Below are positions 8,515-16,594 of a stretch of 64,000 nt of DNA, piece after piece; position 1 is the first letter of the stretch; every line of letters starts with the position of its first letter. Below the pieces are notes generated by a model, which saw only the letters and a list, made by a program, of their open reading frames with translations, was not told where the DNA came from and ran no database searches. Origin of the DNA: Butyrivibrio sp. NC3005 (GTDB lineage Bacteria > Bacillota > Clostridia > Lachnospirales > Lachnospiraceae); contig NZ_AUKC01000006.1 of assembly GCF_000424545.1 (NCBI RefSeq), positions 75,072 through 139,071 on the forward strand. Direction: 5' to 3'. A program made the translations under genes and the position numbers.

Positions 8515-9233
8515 ATGTAGCACTTATTTTTGCTGGCGGTACTGGTACTAGAATGAATACCAAGGCTGTTCCAAAGCAGTTTCTTATGCTTTATGGCAAA
8601 CCTCTTATTATTTATACATTGGAAAAATTTGAGAATCATCCTGAGATTGATGGTATAGTAATATCTTGTCTGGATGCATGGATTCCTCAGATGAAAAAAT
8701 ATTGTGAAAAATATGAAATTACAAAGGTTCGCTCAATAGTTCCTGGTGGTTCAACGGGTCAGGAATCTATTTATCACGGTCTTAAGTCTATTTCGTCTAT
8801 GTATAGTGATGATGCAGTAGTACTTATTCATGATGGTGTAAGACCGCTTGTTGATCCAGATACAATAACAAGTGCAATTGAGAAAACAAATGAAAAGGGA
8901 AATGCCGTTACAGTAACACCTGCAATCGAAACTATCTTCCTTGATAATGAGGCAGATGGCGAAGTTGGACGTATTATTGATCGTAAGAAATGTCTTATGG
9001 CAAGAGCTCCTCAGTGTTTTAAACTTGGAGAAATCATGGAGGCTCACCAGAAAGCTATTAGTGAGAATAGAAATGATTTTATTGATTCAGCCAGTATGAT
9101 GAAAGAATATGGACATAAACTCTTTACGATAGAAGGAAAGGCTGAGAATATTAAAATTACCACGCCGATTGATTTCTATTTATTCCGTGCAATCATCGAT
9201 GCACGCGAAAATTCACAGATATTCGGTTTATAA
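8511..9233 (+). CDS. IspD/TarI-family cytidylyltransferase (likely CDP-ribitol forming)
   Basis: 240-residue nucleotidyltransferase with the CTP-binding loop FAGGTGTRM (residues 7-15), PKQF near 22 and LIHDGVRPL near 103, as in IspD and TarI. Within a gene set for a phosphate-containing surface polymer, ribitol-5-phosphate (TarI) is more likely the substrate than methylerythritol-4-phosphate (IspD). No ispF or ispE lies nearby. No TarJ-type dehydrogenase is present either, so the source of ribitol-5-phosphate is unclear. Translation is probably coupled to licD through the ATGA overlap. Confidence 0.8.
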   Translation: MNVALIFAGGTGTRMNTKAVPKQFLMLYGKPLIIYTLEKFENHPEIDGIVISCLDAWIPQMKKYCEKYEITKVRSIVPGGSTGQESIYHGLKSISSMYSDDAVVLIHDGVRPLVDPDTITSAIEKTNEKGNAVTVTPAIETIFLDNEADGEVGRIIDRKKCLMARAPQCFKLGEIMEAHQKAISENRNDFIDSASMMKEYGHKLFTIEGKAENIKITTPIDFYLFRAIIDARENSQIFGL

Positions 9234-9249
9234 TGGGAGGAGTATATTA

Positions 9250-10518
9250 ATGCCAGTAGTTGAAATTGTTAAAAGAAAAGCTAAAAGAATGTATCCTGCG
9301 GCGGTAGAAGGAAGATTTTTTAAGCGTCTGGGAGTTGCTTGGAAACAAACAAAGACTTGGGTAGATAGAAGAATTGGATATGAAAACAGAAAGATTCTTT
9401 CTGAGAATACACCAGTTATTTATAATCAGATAATGTTTATTACTTTTAACCATAGTTATTCTTGTAACCCTAAGTACATTTGTGAAGAACTTATTCGGAG
9501 AAATGCAGATGTAGAAATATATTGGGGAGTTACTAATATGAATACTCGTGGCGGAGTACCAGATCTTCCTAATGTTCATGTTGTTAAGATGAACAGCTAT
9601 GAGTATTTTGAAGCTGCATGTTCTTCAAGAGTTATTATTATTAATTCGCTATTAGGAGACAAGTTTTATCCGTTCCCAGTTAAGAAAGAACAGAGAGTAT
9701 TTGAAACATGGCATGGCAGTCTTGGAATCAAGCGATTTGACCTTGCTCACTATAATACAAATCTTTCATGGCCTGAAGCTGCAAAGAGAACAGGTAAGCT
9801 TACCAATTACTGTATTTCAAATTCCAAGTTTGAAGAAGATGTTTTTCGTGAGACATTCTGGCCACAGACAAAGATTATGCGTCTTGGTCATGCCAGAAAT
9901 GATATTTTCTTTGACACCTATAAATCACGTCGTGCGCAGTGGAAGAAAGACTTCTTTGATGCACATGATTTGAAGGAAGGTACAAAGCTTGCACTTTATG
10001 CACCAACCTTCCGTGATACGCATAACTTCGAAGTATATGATTTGAATGCTGAAAAGGTTGTAAAGGCATTAGAAGATCGTTTTGGCGGAGAATGGAAGCT
10101 TCTTCTTCGTTATCATGACAATGATAAAAAGAATGAGAAAACACAAAATAAGCTTAAGTCCGAAAGTGTAATCGATGTTACAGATCTTCCGGATATTCAG
10201 GAACTTCTTTCTTTTGTTGATTGTGGTATCACAGACTATTCTTCATGGATTTATGATTTTATTCTTGGCAGAAAGCCTGGATTTATCTATGCAAGAGATG
10301 TAGAAGTTTATAATAATGAGCGTGGTTTTTATTTCAAACTTGAAGAGTCTCCATTCCCTGTTGCTTCTAGCAATGAGCAAATGCTGGAGAATATTGCAAA
10401 GTTTGATGAAGATTTATATCAGCAGAAAGTTACTGACTTCCTTAATGAAAAAGGTTGTATGGATGATGGTTATGCAAGTAGAAGAATTGCAGATCGTTTG
10501 ATGAAGCTGCTTGGTTGA
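9250..10518 (+). CDS. CDP-glycerol/ribitol phosphotransferase (TagB/TagF/TarL family)
   Basis: Peripheral membrane glycosyltransferase-fold enzyme of 422 residues that primes or polymerises polyol-phosphate chains. Family motifs: ETWHGSLGIKRF (about residue 153), YAPTFRDTHNF (about 249) and ITDYSSWIYDFILGRKP (about 327). The start is ATG 9250, placed after GGGAGGAG at 9234-9241; an in-frame ORF from 9169 lies inside the previous gene and has no ribosome binding site. Follows the cytidylyltransferase directly, which would supply its CDP-polyol. Whether it is a primase or a polymerase cannot be told. Confidence 0.87.
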   Translation: MPVVEIVKRKAKRMYPAAVEGRFFKRLGVAWKQTKTWVDRRIGYENRKILSENTPVIYNQIMFITFNHSYSCNPKYICEELIRRNADVEIYWGVTNMNTRGGVPDLPNVHVVKMNSYEYFEAACSSRVIIINSLLGDKFYPFPVKKEQRVFETWHGSLGIKRFDLAHYNTNLSWPEAAKRTGKLTNYCISNSKFEEDVFRETFWPQTKIMRLGHARNDIFFDTYKSRRAQWKKDFFDAHDLKEGTKLALYAPTFRDTHNFEVYDLNAEKVVKALEDRFGGEWKLLLRYHDNDKKNEKTQNKLKSESVIDVTDLPDIQELLSFVDCGITDYSSWIYDFILGRKPGFIYARDVEVYNNERGFYFKLEESPFPVASSNEQMLENIAKFDEDLYQQKVTDFLNEKGCMDDGYASRRIADRLMKLLG

Positions 10519-10528
10519 TTTGGATGAA

Positions 10529-11683
10529 ATGACTATGACTGTTTTAAAAAGTGATAGTGCAAGAGAAAATGCAGCTTTGCAGTTTCGTCAAAGCAAAAAG
10601 AGAAATGGCAGGATTGATTTTCTGCGATTTCTCTTTGCATTTATTGTTTTAATGCACCATTCTAGATATCTTCTCGGAGATGACAACTGTTATTTCCTTG
10701 GAGGTTCACTAGGAGTTGAGTTCTTTTTTCTGGTGTCTGGCTACTTGATGATGGCATCACTTGAAAAAATAATTCAAAAAAATGGTGTAGAAATAAAGGA
10801 AAAAAATCTTGCATATGAAACAATAGAGTTTATAAAAAGAAAAATAACATCGATCCTTCCGCAATATCCAATTGCTTGGTTTATTGGATTTTGCGTTGTG
10901 ATGTTTTTACATGAGTATTCTTTAAAAAAAGCTGCTAGAAAATTTGTGGCATACTTTTGGGAATTTTCATTGATGAAAATGACCGGAATATTCGAAAACG
11001 GGATAGATGGTGTAATTTGGTATATTTCAGCTATGCTCATATCTATGGCTATATTGTATCCTTTGATCAGGAAATGGCCAGAAATGATGAGAATGATTTT
11101 ATGTCCTCTTATAGCTTTGATGCTTCTTGGAATAACATGTGGATTGGATGGAAATCCAAGAAACCCAACAAAGTGGTATGGCATAATTTATAAGGGAAAT
11201 TTGCGGGCATTTGCTGAAATATGTCTTGGAATTACAATGTTTCGTATAACACAGAGAATAAAAAAGGTCGATTGGACTTTGTTCTCGAAAATTTTATTTG
11301 AAACTATTCAGATTTTGTGCTATGTTTCTTCAATAATCTACATGTATTATGACAAACCCGGAAAACAAGACTATTTTTACATGTTTTTGTTATACATAGC
11401 GGTTTCACTTTCTTTTGCTCAGGTTGGAATACTCTCGAAATTATTTAATAATTCTCTGAGTTATTTTTTGGGAAGAATAAGTACAGCAATATTCTTTTCG
11501 CATATATATTATGCACAGAACCTTAATATGATACTTCCTGACAACCTTGGTAAAAATGAGAAAATGTTTATTTATATTGCATGCAGCATTGTTACTGCAA
11601 TAATTGTTGAGTATCTCTCCTTTATTTGGAGAAAGTATTCCTGTGCAGATAGAATAAACAGGATATTTGTGAGGAAATTATGA
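10529..11683 (+). CDS. Acyltransferase family 3 membrane protein
   Basis: About 384 residues with about ten hydrophobic segments. The N-terminal signature is present: RIDFLRFLFAFIVLMHHS, with the family His in the first membrane helix, then GGSLGVEFFFLVSGYLM. Such enzymes O-acetylate or otherwise acylate sugars of surface polymers, using cytoplasmic acyl-CoA. The start is uncertain: no clear ribosome binding site precedes ATG 10529, ATG 10535 or TTG 10511 (the last overlaps the upstream gene), so translational coupling is likely. Ends in an ATGA overlap with the ABC permease gene. Confidence 0.83.
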   Translation: MTMTVLKSDSARENAALQFRQSKKRNGRIDFLRFLFAFIVLMHHSRYLLGDDNCYFLGGSLGVEFFFLVSGYLMMASLEKIIQKNGVEIKEKNLAYETIEFIKRKITSILPQYPIAWFIGFCVVMFLHEYSLKKAARKFVAYFWEFSLMKMTGIFENGIDGVIWYISAMLISMAILYPLIRKWPEMMRMILCPLIALMLLGITCGLDGNPRNPTKWYGIIYKGNLRAFAEICLGITMFRITQRIKKVDWTLFSKILFETIQILCYVSSIIYMYYDKPGKQDYFYMFLLYIAVSLSFAQVGILSKLFNNSLSYFLGRISTAIFFSHIYYAQNLNMILPDNLGKNEKMFIYIACSIVTAIIVEYLSFIWRKYSCADRINRIFVRKL

Positions 11684-12456
11684 GTAAGATGATAACGTTG
11701 TACAAAAAATATCAGTTTCTTTTTGAGGAATTGGTAAAACGTGATTTTAAGCAGAAGTATAAGAGGAGTATTTTAGGAATGGGGTGGAGTATTCTTTCTC
11801 CTCTTTTGTCCCTTCTTGTTATGTATGTAGTATTTTCCAGACTTTTTGGTCATAGAATGGAACATTATGTAACTTACCTTTTCTCTGGTCAGTTAGTCCT
11901 TTCTTATTACAAGGAATCTACCAAAAATGGAATGACCAGTTTAGTAAATAATGCAAAAATTTTTACTAAAATAAATGTGCCAAAATATATGTTCTTATTG
12001 TCTAAAAATGTATCCGCTTTGGTTAATTTTGGTTTGACTTTACTTGTTTATTTTGTATTTTGCGCTTTTGATGGTATAACATTTCATCCTCAGCAGCTTT
12101 TGTTTTTCTTTCCGGTTTTATGCCTTCTTTTATTGAATATTGGGGTAGGTCTTATTTTATCGGCAATGTTTGTGTTTTTTAGAGATGTTCGTTATCTTTA
12201 TGATGTACTTCTTACACTTTTGACATACGTTTCTGCGATATTCTATTCAGTTGATAAGTTTGGTGAAGTTGGTAAGCAGCTGTTTTTGTTAAATCCAATA
12301 TATGTCTATATCAAATATATACGTTTGATAATGATTGATGGTATTATACCTTCACTTTCATATCATGGATTATGCGTATTATATGCTGCATTTTATTTGG
12401 GTATAGGTGGTTATATCTATAAGAAGAATAATCATGCATTCTTATACTATTTATAA
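11680..12456 (+). CDS. ABC-2 type polysaccharide/teichoic acid export permease
   Basis: 258 residues with six hydrophobic segments, of the TagG/Wzm/KpsM type. The N-terminus has the amphipathic start typical of the family (FEELVKRDFKQKYKRSILGMGW), followed by the membrane region. Would form the translocation channel with the ATPase domain encoded next, exporting a lipid-linked polymer across the membrane. The ATGA overlap with the acyltransferase gene and the 53-base gap to the ATPase gene fit one transcript. Confidence 0.87.
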   Translation: MSKMITLYKKYQFLFEELVKRDFKQKYKRSILGMGWSILSPLLSLLVMYVVFSRLFGHRMEHYVTYLFSGQLVLSYYKESTKNGMTSLVNNAKIFTKINVPKYMFLLSKNVSALVNFGLTLLVYFVFCAFDGITFHPQQLLFFFPVLCLLLLNIGVGLILSAMFVFFRDVRYLYDVLLTLLTYVSAIFYSVDKFGEVGKQLFLLNPIYVYIKYIRLIMIDGIIPSLSYHGLCVLYAAFYLGIGGYIYKKNNHAFLYYL

Positions 12457-12509
12457 TTATTAGTGGATTATGTGTAAAACAGCAACGTATTTTTTGAAAA
12501 GAGGCTAGT

Positions 12510-14603
12510 ATGTCTGTAATTGAATGTAATAATGTAAGTATCAGATACATAACCGGAGATTTTAAAGCAATAGGTTTAAAGGAATATGTAATAAGACATT
12601 TAACCGGTAAATATAAAGTTAAAGAGTTTTGGGCAGACAAAGATGTCACCTTTAGGCTTGAAAAGGGAGACATGCTTGGAATAATTGGAAGTAATGGAGC
12701 TGGAAAATCTACTCTATTAAAGGCAATAACAGGCATTATGGTTCCAACTTATGGCGATTTGCATACAAAAGGAAATATTGCTGCATTACTTGAACTTGCA
12801 AGTGGATTTGATGGCGATATGACTGTAAGAGAAAATACTTATCTTAGAGGCGCACTTCTTGGGTATACAAGGGAATTCCTTGATGAAAAGTATGATGAGA
12901 TTATTAGATTTGCTGAGCTTGAAGATTTCCAGGAATATGAGTTCAAACAGCTTTCATCAGGTATGAAGAGCCGTCTTGCATTTGCAATTGCCTGTCTTGT
13001 TAATCCGGATATTATTATTCTTGATGAAGTTTTGTCAGTTGGAGATGGAGCTTTTCGTAAGAAATCTGGCGATAAGATGAAAGAAATTCTTAATAGTGGT
13101 GTTACAGGACTTCTTGTAAGTCATAGTATTTCTCAAGTTAGAGAATTGTGTAATAAGATTTTGTGGCTTGATCATGGAAAACAGATTGCTTTTACTGATG
13201 ATGTAGAGCACTATTGTGATGCATATGAAGAGTTTCTAATGACTAAGAAACTTCCAAAGAGTGCAGCTGATATCGATAAACTTGCTGAAGGCTATAAAGT
13301 ACGTAAGCTTCAGGAAGAGCAGGAAAAAGAAGCTCAAGAAATTGAAAGAGCTAGAAAAAAACTTGAAAAAATCGAGAAAGATAGTGCAAAAAAAGCTGAA
13401 GCAAAGAAGAAGGCAGAAGATAATAAGAAATCAGAATCTGATAATAAGGCAACTAGTACAAAGTCTGTGAAGGAATTTGAAGTTAAAATCGATGATTATG
13501 ATTTGATTTTGGAAAGCCCAGATGATGCATTTCTTCAGGAGGATTTAGAAAAAACAGCAAATTATGATAAGATTCCTTTTGAAATGCTTAAAGATTCCCA
13601 GATTCTTGTTACAGGTGCAACAGGTCTTGTAGGTTCGCAGATGGTCAAGAGTCTTGCAGCAATGAATCGTATAAAGAAGCTTAATATGAGGATTCTTGCC
13701 CTTGTTAGAAATGAGAAAAAAGCAAAAGAAATCTATGGAGATTTGCTTACAAGAAGCGATATTCTTCTTGTTAATGCAGATCTTAATGATAAGGAACAAC
13801 TTGTTGTAGGTGTTAAGTCTGCACTTCAGGAAGATAGGAAGTTCTATGTTATTCATGGAGCAGCAGTTACTACTTCGAAGACAATGATAGAACAACCTGT
13901 CGGAACAATTGATACATCTCTTAGAGGGACTGAAAGTATCCTTAAACTTGCTTCAGAATGCAATGTTGCATCTTTTGTATATCTTTCATCAATGGAAGTA
14001 TATGGAACATGGGATGGAAGCAGCATTGTTACAGAAGATAAGATGGGATATGTTGACCCGATGGCCGTTAGAAGTAATTATCCTTTAACCAAAAGAATGT
14101 GCGAAAACATGTGCATTGCATATAATAAGCAAAATGGTGTACCTGTAAAGATTGCACGTTTATCACAAACTTTTGGAGCAGGTACTCTTCCTAAGGAAAA
14201 TCGTGTGTTTGCTCAATTTGCAAAGAGTGCAATGCATAAAAAGGATATCGTACTTCATACTAAGGGGCAGTCTGAAGGAAATTATTGCTATACCGCAGAT
14301 ACAATAAGAGCGCTTCTTATCATTCTTTTAAAAGGAGAAAATGCAAGTGCCTATAATATCAGTAATGAATCTACTCATACTACTATTGCCGGAATGGCTA
14401 AGTTTGTTGCAGAGAAACTTGCTGATAATAAGATTAAAGTTATATTTGATATTCCAGAAGAAAATACTTTTGGTTATGCAGCGGATACTAAGATGAAACT
14501 TTCAAGTAAGAAACTTCAATCTCTTGGATGGAATCCAGAGTATGATCTTGAAACTGCATATAATCGAATGATTGGAAGTATGCGTGAACGCGGAATTGAT
14601 TAA
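12510..14603 (+). CDS. Fusion of TagH/Wzt-type ABC ATPase with an extended SDR (NAD epimerase-like)
   Basis: One 697-residue frame. Residues 1-240 are a polymer-export ABC ATPase: Walker A GSNGAGKST (about 60), signature LSSGM (about 148), Walker B IIILDE (about 167-172) and switch His in VSHS. Residues about 255-320 are a Lys/Glu/Ala-rich helical linker. Residues about 363-697 are an NAD(P)-dependent extended SDR with GATGLVGS (369-376), YLSSMEVYG and YPLTK as the YxxxK pair. Wzt proteins often carry a C-terminal glycan-binding domain; here an enzyme-like domain takes its place. The ATPase should pair with the preceding permease. The SDR may modify the exported polymer or its precursor; substrate unknown. 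A sequencing artefact seems unlikely, as the linker is continuous and the downstream terminator normal. Confidence 0.85.
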   Translation: MSVIECNNVSIRYITGDFKAIGLKEYVIRHLTGKYKVKEFWADKDVTFRLEKGDMLGIIGSNGAGKSTLLKAITGIMVPTYGDLHTKGNIAALLELASGFDGDMTVRENTYLRGALLGYTREFLDEKYDEIIRFAELEDFQEYEFKQLSSGMKSRLAFAIACLVNPDIIILDEVLSVGDGAFRKKSGDKMKEILNSGVTGLLVSHSISQVRELCNKILWLDHGKQIAFTDDVEHYCDAYEEFLMTKKLPKSAADIDKLAEGYKVRKLQEEQEKEAQEIERARKKLEKIEKDSAKKAEAKKKAEDNKKSESDNKATSTKSVKEFEVKIDDYDLILESPDDAFLQEDLEKTANYDKIPFEMLKDSQILVTGATGLVGSQMVKSLAAMNRIKKLNMRILALVRNEKKAKEIYGDLLTRSDILLVNADLNDKEQLVVGVKSALQEDRKFYVIHGAAVTTSKTMIEQPVGTIDTSLRGTESILKLASECNVASFVYLSSMEVYGTWDGSSIVTEDKMGYVDPMAVRSNYPLTKRMCENMCIAYNKQNGVPVKIARLSQTFGAGTLPKENRVFAQFAKSAMHKKDIVLHTKGQSEGNYCYTADTIRALLIILLKGENASAYNISNESTHTTIAGMAKFVAEKLADNKIKVIFDIPEENTFGYAADTKMKLSSKKLQSLGWNPEYDLETAYNRMIGSMRERGID

Positions 14604-14610
14604 AATATGT

Positions 14611-14646
14611 AAAAAAGGCATCGAAAGAATTTTCGGTGCTTTTTTT
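14611..14646 (+). terminator. Terminator of the polymer operon
   Basis: AAAAAAGGCATCGAAA pairs with TTTTCGGTGCTTTTTT (G-U included) around a 3-base loop. The T-run ends at 14646. Confidence 0.85.
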
Positions 14647-14778
14647 ATCACAAAAAATGTTGAAAATATGATATTTTTTGTGATGAATGTTTTGTTATAT
14701 TAATAACATAGATATCTAAGATATCGAAAAATTAAGGGGAAAAGTTGTGAAATAACTTGAAATAGGAGGAGATTTACC

Positions 14779-15000
14779 ATGAGCATGCAAAGGCAACATG
14801 GAAATAGAGATGGAAAAGGAACATTTATCGTTGAAATCAGACACCAAGATGGGGATACTTGGCAAGGTAAAGTGACTTGGGCAGAAGGAAATAGGCGCGA
14901 AAATTTTCGTAGTACGCTAGAACTTATGAAAATGATGGATTCTGCAGTTAATTCAGTAGTCGAAAATGATGATTTTGATGAGCGATATTCAACGCTTTGA
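14779..15000 (+). CDS. Small 'TWQG' domain protein, unknown function
   Basis: 73 residues, not assigned to a named family. The core (about residues 14-60) reads GTFIVEIRHQDGDTWQGKV then TW, and aligns with the C-terminal half of the next gene's product (ATFVVQVKY...ATWQGEVIW). The pattern is a beta-hairpin-like TF-V-V/I, then TWQG-V-W-E, then a helix (STLELMKMMDSAV). No membrane segment or signal is present. AGGAGGAG precedes the ATG. Paired with 15052-15489 and probably cotranscribed (51-base gap). The AT-rich region upstream holds small palindromes (TGTTATATTAATAACA). Confidence 0.65.
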   Translation: MSMQRQHGNRDGKGTFIVEIRHQDGDTWQGKVTWAEGNRRENFRSTLELMKMMDSAVNSVVENDDFDERYSTL

Positions 15001-15051
15001 TTGTCCCAAAACTAATTGAATAAAAAAGTAATAATAAGACAGGAGAAGTGA

Positions 15052-15489
15052 ATGAAAGAAATGCTTTATGCACCAAATCTTGTTAGCATAGGAGTTGATG
15101 GAAAAACAGCAGGAGACTACTATGGTAGATTATGGATACCGTATGCGGAAGAGGCTGAGAATTTTTCTGGAATGAAACAGCTTCTTATGATGCTTGATGA
15201 TCAGTATGACAAATGGAATTATCCTCAAAGGTCAGTAAATTATCGTAGTTTAGTGAAAAAAGCGGACGAAACAACTAATGAAGAAAAAATAAATAACAAA
15301 TTTCTTTTTGTTGAAAAAGTCAATGATATGCAGCAGAAACGGGGAAAAATGGCAACCTTTGTCGTACAGGTTAAGTATAGACAACGAGCGACTTGGCAAG
15401 GGGAAGTAATATGGTCAGAAAAGGATACTAAAGAAAGCTTTTTGAGTGCTTGGGATTTAGTGAAAAAAATAGATAAGTATTGTAATTAA
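15052..15489 (+). CDS. Two-part 'TWQG' domain protein, unknown function
   Basis: 145 residues. The N-terminal half (about 10-65) contains GDYYGRLWIPYAEEAENF and LLMMLDDQYDKWNYPQRSV, a compact region that looks like a separate small domain. The C-terminal half (about 98-144) is paralogous to the 73-residue protein just upstream, with TWQGEVIWSE and a terminal helix. The linker between them is charged. No catalytic residues or membrane segments can be picked out. An AGGAG site at about 15042 precedes the ATG, and a terminator follows. Confidence 0.65.
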   Translation: MKEMLYAPNLVSIGVDGKTAGDYYGRLWIPYAEEAENFSGMKQLLMMLDDQYDKWNYPQRSVNYRSLVKKADETTNEEKINNKFLFVEKVNDMQQKRGKMATFVVQVKYRQRATWQGEVIWSEKDTKESFLSAWDLVKKIDKYCN

Positions 15490-15494
15490 ATGTT

Positions 15495-15525
15495 AGCCAT
15501 AGAGACATTCTCTATGGCTTTTGCT
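15495..15525 (+). terminator. Terminator after the TWQG pair
   Basis: AGCCATAGAGA (15495-15505) and TCTCTATGGCT (15509-15519) form an 11-bp stem with a 3-base loop, followed by a T-rich stretch. Confidence 0.75.
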
Positions 15526-15596
15526 TTAAATTGTTAGAGTATTCTGCTATAATTCAATCATAGTTTGAATAATGCTTGATTGGAAAAGAGGAAATA

Positions 15597-16547
15597 ATGG
15601 AAAATAGTTATAACATTGATCATATCATCAAAGTTATTCTTCAAGACTATGATAAAGGGCGCGATGTAGACAAAATGGATGCATTTGCCCAGCCTGATAA
15701 GAAGGCAATTGAGGACATAACAAATAAACTATTGAATGTGATTTTTCCGGGATATTATAGAGATAAGTTTTATAAAAGCTTTAATGATCGTAACCGCATT
15801 TCTGTTCTTATAGAAGATGTGATTTATAATTTGGAAAAACAGATTACTATAGCGCTTAATTATCACAAAGATTTTGAAGATACAGATGAACAGCTAAGAA
15901 AAAATGCAGCCAGACATTTGACTTCAGCATTCGGTGAAAGAATACCGGTTATTAGAGAATACGTAGATACAGATGTTCAGGCTACTTTTGATGGAGATCC
16001 AGCTGCTTATGGTAAAGAAGAAATAGTTCTATGTTATCCAGGACTCTTAGCAACGACAATTAATCGAATTGCACATGAACTGTTTTTGCTAAAAGTTCCA
16101 TTTATTCCAAGAATGATGACAGAATATGCGCATAGCAGAACAGGAATTGATATTCATCCTGGAGCTACAATCGGAAAATATTTTATGATAGACCATGGAA
16201 CTGGTGTAGTAGTAGGAGAAACATCTATTATCGGTGCAAATGTTAAAGTTTATCAGGGAGTAACAATCGGTGCGTTATCTACAAAAGGCGGACAAGCATT
16301 GAAGGGCGCAAAGAGGCATCCTACAATCGAAGATAATGTAACTCTATATTCAGGAGCATCAATTTTGGGTGGTCAGACAGTAATTGGTCATGATAGCATA
16401 ATTGGCTCGAACTGTTTTATTACTGCATCAGTACCACCACAGACAAGAGTGACCATTCGAAATCAGGAACTTCTTTATAAAGATGGCAACGGAAAGGAAT
16501 GTACATCCGATGAGTTTCATCAGGGAGCCTGTTGGGGGACGCCATAA
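15597..16547 (+). CDS. cysE: Serine O-acetyltransferase
   Basis: Makes O-acetyl-L-serine from serine and acetyl-CoA, the first step of cysteine synthesis. 316 residues: a helical N-terminal region, then a left-handed beta-helix of hexapeptide repeats from about residue 180 (GIDIHPGATIGKYFMIDHGT, GVVVGETSIIGANVKVYQGV, SILGGQTVIGHDSIIGSN). The catalytic His of DHGTG and the His of IDIHPGA are present. AGAGGAAATA sets the start at ATG 15597 and not the in-frame TTG at 15576. Lies 47 bases before the aminopeptidase gene. It is the longer EpsC-like form and not the ~270-residue enterobacterial CysE. Confidence 0.9.
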   Translation: MENSYNIDHIIKVILQDYDKGRDVDKMDAFAQPDKKAIEDITNKLLNVIFPGYYRDKFYKSFNDRNRISVLIEDVIYNLEKQITIALNYHKDFEDTDEQLRKNAARHLTSAFGERIPVIREYVDTDVQATFDGDPAAYGKEEIVLCYPGLLATTINRIAHELFLLKVPFIPRMMTEYAHSRTGIDIHPGATIGKYFMIDHGTGVVVGETSIIGANVKVYQGVTIGALSTKGGQALKGAKRHPTIEDNVTLYSGASILGGQTVIGHDSIIGSNCFITASVPPQTRVTIRNQELLYKDGNGKECTSDEFHQGACWGTP

Positions 16548-16594
16548 GCTTTGATTTTTAATAAATGATATATAATTTTTTTAGGAGTAAAGAA

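Noticed and set aside
12510-14603. Frameshift joining two separate genes
   Set aside because: The frame is continuous through a composition-consistent linker, no internal ribosome site or start precedes the SDR, and both domains are complete.
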